Part shown: positions 6,101 to 8,195 of the stretch, piece by piece
Position numbering within the stretch: the stretch's first letter is position 1
How the letters are laid out: the number at the start of each line of letters is the position of its first letter
DNA from: Desulfobacteraceae bacterium
GTDB lineage: Bacteria > Desulfobacterota > Desulfobacteria > Desulfobacterales > UBA11574
Direction of reading: 5' to 3'
DNA: 8,195 bases
NCBI GenBank assembly: GCA_002868985.1
Contig: PKTV01000227.1
Location: forward strand, 1-8,195
Program-made: the position numbers and the translations under genes
Notes under the pieces: generated by a model
What the model saw: only the letters and a program-made list of their open reading frames with translations
Databases searched by the model: none
Told to the model about the DNA's origin: nothing

Positions 6101-7108
6101 ATGAAGAGTATAAGACAACTGAAATTGTGCGTATTATTGTTATTGCTCATTATTTTGATCGGTGTAACCGGATATATGACCATTGAGCATTGGGGCTTTT
6201 TAGATGCCTTATATATGACTGTTACCACATTCACCACTGTGGGATACAGTGAAGTTCACAAAGTCAGCGACTTAGGTCGGATGTTCACGATTTTTTTTAT
6301 TATCATTGGCGTAATGTATTTTTTGTATATTGCCGGTGTCATTGTCCAGTTTATGGTCGAAGGTCAAATCAGAACCATATTGGGGAGGAGAAGCTTGGAT
6401 AAAAAGATTGATCGATTGAAAAATCATTATATTGTTTGTGGGTATGGGCGTATCGGAAAAACGCTTTGCACCATGCTAAAAAAAAAGGCGGTTGATCTGG
6501 TTGTTATTGAGAAAGATCAAGACCTCATACCTGTCATGGTTGAGGATAAAATTTTCTATATATCGGGTGACGCCGGGGATGAATCCAATTTGATTAAAGC
6601 CGGAATACAACACGCTAAAGGTTTAATAGCAGTTCTGGCTACGGATACGGACAATGTTTTTCTGGTGCTGACCGCCAGGCAACTTAACCCTGATCTTTAT
6701 ATTATGGCCAATGCTTCTCGCAACGAATCAAAGCCCAAACTCCTGGCTGCGGGTGCCAACCGGGTGGAGTTGCCCTATGATATGGGTGCTGTGAGTATGG
6801 CCCAGCGGATTATCCGTCCAACAGTGACAAATTTTCTGAGTCTTGCTCTTGCTCAAAGACGTAAAGATATTCAAATGGAAGAGATACCGGTGAGCCCTTC
6901 TTCGGAACTTGTCAATGTTATGCTTAAAGATTCAGGTATCCGACAGCGGTATAATCTGATCATCATTGCAGTAAAAAAATCAGACGACAGTATGTTGTTT
7001 AACCCGTCCTTTGAGGCAGTTATCGAAAGCGGTGATACCGTTATTGCTGTGGGGGAGGAAGAGAATCTTAAGAAGCTGGAAAAAATATTGAATCCAACAA
7101 ACAGATAA
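6101..7108 (+). CDS. Potassium channel: two-helix pore plus RCK (TrkA-N/TrkA-C) domains
   Basis: This is a 335-residue MthK/Kch-like potassium channel subunit, expected to form a tetrameric inner-membrane pore gated by its cytoplasmic RCK ring. Transmembrane helix 1 spans about 7-27, the pore helix and filter about 34-52 with TTVGY (45-49), and helix 2 about 61-86. The RCK N-domain starts near 108 with the Rossmann motif GYGRIG (114-119) and an acidic IEKD (136-139) after strand 2, which suits NAD(H) or another nucleotide. A TrkA-C domain covers about 255-332. There is no voltage-sensor segment. An in-frame TAA at 6068-6070, with no ATG, GTG or TTG between, fixes the start at 6101. The ribosome site is poor (GGA at 6086-6088, 12 bases away), suggesting modest translation. 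It is monocistronic by position, and its ligand cannot be told. Confidence 0.93.
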   Translation: MKSIRQLKLCVLLLLLIILIGVTGYMTIEHWGFLDALYMTVTTFTTVGYSEVHKVSDLGRMFTIFFIIIGVMYFLYIAGVIVQFMVEGQIRTILGRRSLDKKIDRLKNHYIVCGYGRIGKTLCTMLKKKAVDLVVIEKDQDLIPVMVEDKIFYISGDAGDESNLIKAGIQHAKGLIAVLATDTDNVFLVLTARQLNPDLYIMANASRNESKPKLLAAGANRVELPYDMGAVSMAQRIIRPTVTNFLSLALAQRRKDIQMEEIPVSPSSELVNVMLKDSGIRQRYNLIIIAVKKSDDSMLFNPSFEAVIESGDTVIAVGEEENLKKLEKILNPTNR

Positions 7109-7237
7109 GGGTTTAATGGTTATTACTCAAGTTTCGCATCTTTTAGTTTTAGAAATGCCCATATAGCACAGAAGGCTGGAATAAATTTTTAAGATAAAAT
7201 CATATAGACACGATCGTTAAACATAAAAAAGCCACTT

Positions 7238-7825
7238 TTATATTTTATATATGATTCGTTTTTCTGTAATAATGATATCCACATGCCTATCATGGGTTTC
7301 CATTTGTATTTGAGGAACGATCTGGGCTTCAAATGTCAGGGCAACCTTTCTTGTGGTAATTGGCAGATTTGGAATAAGCCGGTCATAATATCCATCACCG
7401 GATCCTATCCTTCCACCTTTTTCGTCGAAAGCAACACCGGGAATGATGGCGATGTCGATGCATTCAATAGGTACAGTGTTGCATTGGTTTGAATCCGGCT
7501 CCAACAGATTCCTGGGCCCGAGCGTTAAGTCTGTATCAAGATTATCGATTTTCATCAATTTCATTTCATATTTTGTTGTAACAAAAGCAGGAAGAATGAC
7601 TATTTTTTTGTAGTTTAAACATCTTTTTATTATGTTTAGGCTATTCACTTCACAGTTACCGTTTATGTAAAGCAAAACAATGTTCGCTTCCAGAAAATTG
7701 GCAAATTCAAAGAGCCGCTTTTCTATCCTATGGGTTTTATCTTTAATCTCTTTGTTTGAAAGTGCGGCCAGCACTTTTTCAACATTACCCCGAATTTCAT
7801 CTTTTGTTTTTCGGATTTCCTCCAT
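7238..7825 (-). CDS. 5-formyltetrahydrofolate cyclo-ligase (methenyl-THF synthetase)
   Basis: It uses ATP to convert 5-formyl-tetrahydrofolate to 5,10-methenyl-tetrahydrofolate, returning a dead-end folate to the C1 pool; cytoplasmic. The 195 residues fit the family. The diagnostic C-terminal block IIPGVAFDEKGGRIGSGDGY with YDR follows residue 127 (about 128-149). A basic N-terminal helix has K7-E10-R12, and the typical end ETHDRHVDIIITEKR lies at 176-190. The ATG at 7823-7825 is chosen over an upstream TTG at 7873: GGGAG (complement of 7835-7839) lies nine bases before the ATG, and the best promoter places transcription start between the two codons. It converges on the channel gene across 129 bases without a strong terminator. 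This is the ygfA/MTHFS family. A functional tie to the corrinoid gene through C1 metabolism is only thematic. Confidence 0.94.
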   Translation of the reverse strand: MEEIRKTKDEIRGNVEKVLAALSNKEIKDKTHRIEKRLFEFANFLEANIVLLYINGNCEVNSLNIIKRCLNYKKIVILPAFVTTKYEMKLMKIDNLDTDLTLGPRNLLEPDSNQCNTVPIECIDIAIIPGVAFDEKGGRIGSGDGYYDRLIPNLPITTRKVALTFEAQIVPQIQMETHDRHVDIIITEKRIIYKI

Positions 7826-7864
7826 AGATATTCTCTCCCGCGCGAATATTTGAAATTCTTCTAT

Positions 7865-7892
7865 AATATACAAACTTGAGGAATAATGTCAA
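7865..7892 (-). promoter_or_regulatory. Sigma-70 promoter of the 5-formyl-THF cyclo-ligase gene
   Basis: On the - strand a perfect TTGACA (complement of 7887-7892) is followed after 16 bases by TATATT (complement of 7865-7870), matching 5 of 6 -10 bases. An overlapping TATTAT lies at 18 bases. Transcription should begin near 7857, about 30 bases before the ATG at 7825. Confidence 0.6.
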
Positions 7893-8009
7893 CTCGCAAT
7901 AATCATTGACTATATAACATGCTCATGATACGGATCAATAACCTTTTTTGAACGTGAAAAACTGCAATATTAAGCTTGGAAATCAGATAAAAATGAGAGA
8001 CAATCCTAG

Positions 8010-8039
8010 TTGGCAAGAGTCGGTAATCATCCGAGCCAA
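8010..8039 (+). promoter_or_regulatory. Hairpin in the seryl-tRNA synthetase leader
   Basis: TTGGC (8010-8014) pairs with GCCAA (8035-8039) and TCGG (8020-8023) pairs with CCGA (8031-8034). This gives nine pairs with a five-base bulge (AAGAG) on the 5' side and a seven-base loop. Only three T residues are contiguous afterwards (8040-8042 TTT), so it is not a standard terminator. It ends about 20 bases before the ribosome site of the next gene, where it could affect translation or RNA stability. Confidence 0.4.
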
Positions 8040-8068
8040 TTTCGTATTAGAAGAAGATGGGGACTGTG

Positions 8069-8195
8069 ATGCTGGAAATAAAATTTGTAAGACAAAACCT
8101 TGAACACATTGAGAAATCACTTGAAAACAGAGGTGAAACGCTAGATCTGGAAAGCTTACAACAGTGTGATACCAAACGAAAAGCCCTTTTGCTTG
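8069..8195 (+). CDS. serS: Seryl-tRNA synthetase, N-terminal 42 codons (cut by window edge)
   Basis: The enzyme charges tRNA-Ser with serine. Only the start of the N-terminal tRNA-binding coiled-coil arm is present: MLEIKFVRQNLEHIEKSLEN, then the RGETLDLESLQQCDTKRKAL stretch. This matches the family pattern of M-L-x-I-K-x-(I/V)-R-x-N, a short helix, a Gly-containing turn, D(L)xxL, and a basic helix entering the long coiled coil. GGGGA (8059-8063) lies five bases before the ATG; a GTG immediately before it (8066-8068) is an equally possible start. A TTGACT at 7906-7911 could be a -35 but lacks a good -10. It is transcribed divergently from the folate gene. Confidence 0.85.
   Translation, partial: MLEIKFVRQNLEHIEKSLENRGETLDLESLQQCDTKRKALLL

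Noticed and set aside
7223..7241. ATAAAA/TTTTAT inverted repeat between the channel and folate genes as a terminator
   Set aside because: Only A-T pairs, six long, which is expected by chance in such AT-rich sequence.
7874..8068. 6S RNA gene, which often lies beside the folate cyclo-ligase gene in other bacteria
   Set aside because: The gap is about 190 bases and is taken up by the folate promoter and the serS leader; no long rod with a central bubble could be traced on either strand.

Overview
The window reads as ordinary chromosome from an anaerobic, probably Desulfobacterota-like (deltaproteobacterial) bacterium. This is inferred from protein style: a ferredoxin/ASKHA corrinoid-activating protein, an EpsC-type serine acetyltransferase, and protein-isoaspartate methyltransferase paired with a YqaA/DedA membrane protein. 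Gaps between genes are AT-rich compared with the genes. No tRNA, rRNA, CRISPR array, insertion sequence or phage gene was seen.

Layout. Bases 1-116 hold the last 37 codons of an unidentified + strand gene. About 480 noncoding bases follow, with several short inverted repeats. Next come two + strand genes 54 bases apart: a protein with only a cyclic-nucleotide-binding fold (598-1056) and a full-length RACo/RamA-like protein (1111-3057) that should reactivate corrinoid proteins by ATP-driven reduction of cobalt. Convergent to them on the - strand is serine O-acetyltransferase (3135-4085), with a trp-like promoter. A 350-base gap (4086-4435) contains a clear 26-bp inverted repeat. The - strand pair pcm-yqaA follows (5677 to 4436), with only 3 bases between the genes and an extended -10 promoter upstream of pcm. 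After another 420-base gap comes a + strand two-helix potassium channel with an RCK domain (6101-7108). Convergent to that is 5-formyltetrahydrofolate cyclo-ligase (7238-7825, -). The window ends in the first 42 codons of seryl-tRNA synthetase (8069 onward, +), whose leader holds a hairpin.

How they fit. The window is mostly housekeeping: cysteine synthesis, protein repair, potassium flux, folate C1 salvage and serine charging. The distinctive part is the pair of a CNBD-only protein and the RACo-like activator. It points to corrinoid-dependent C1 metabolism (Wood-Ljungdahl or a methyltransferase system) with an attached sensor-like protein that lacks a DNA-binding domain and the usual cAMP-contact residues. 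Its corrinoid substrate is not in the window. I found no clearly new system; that pair is the best lead.
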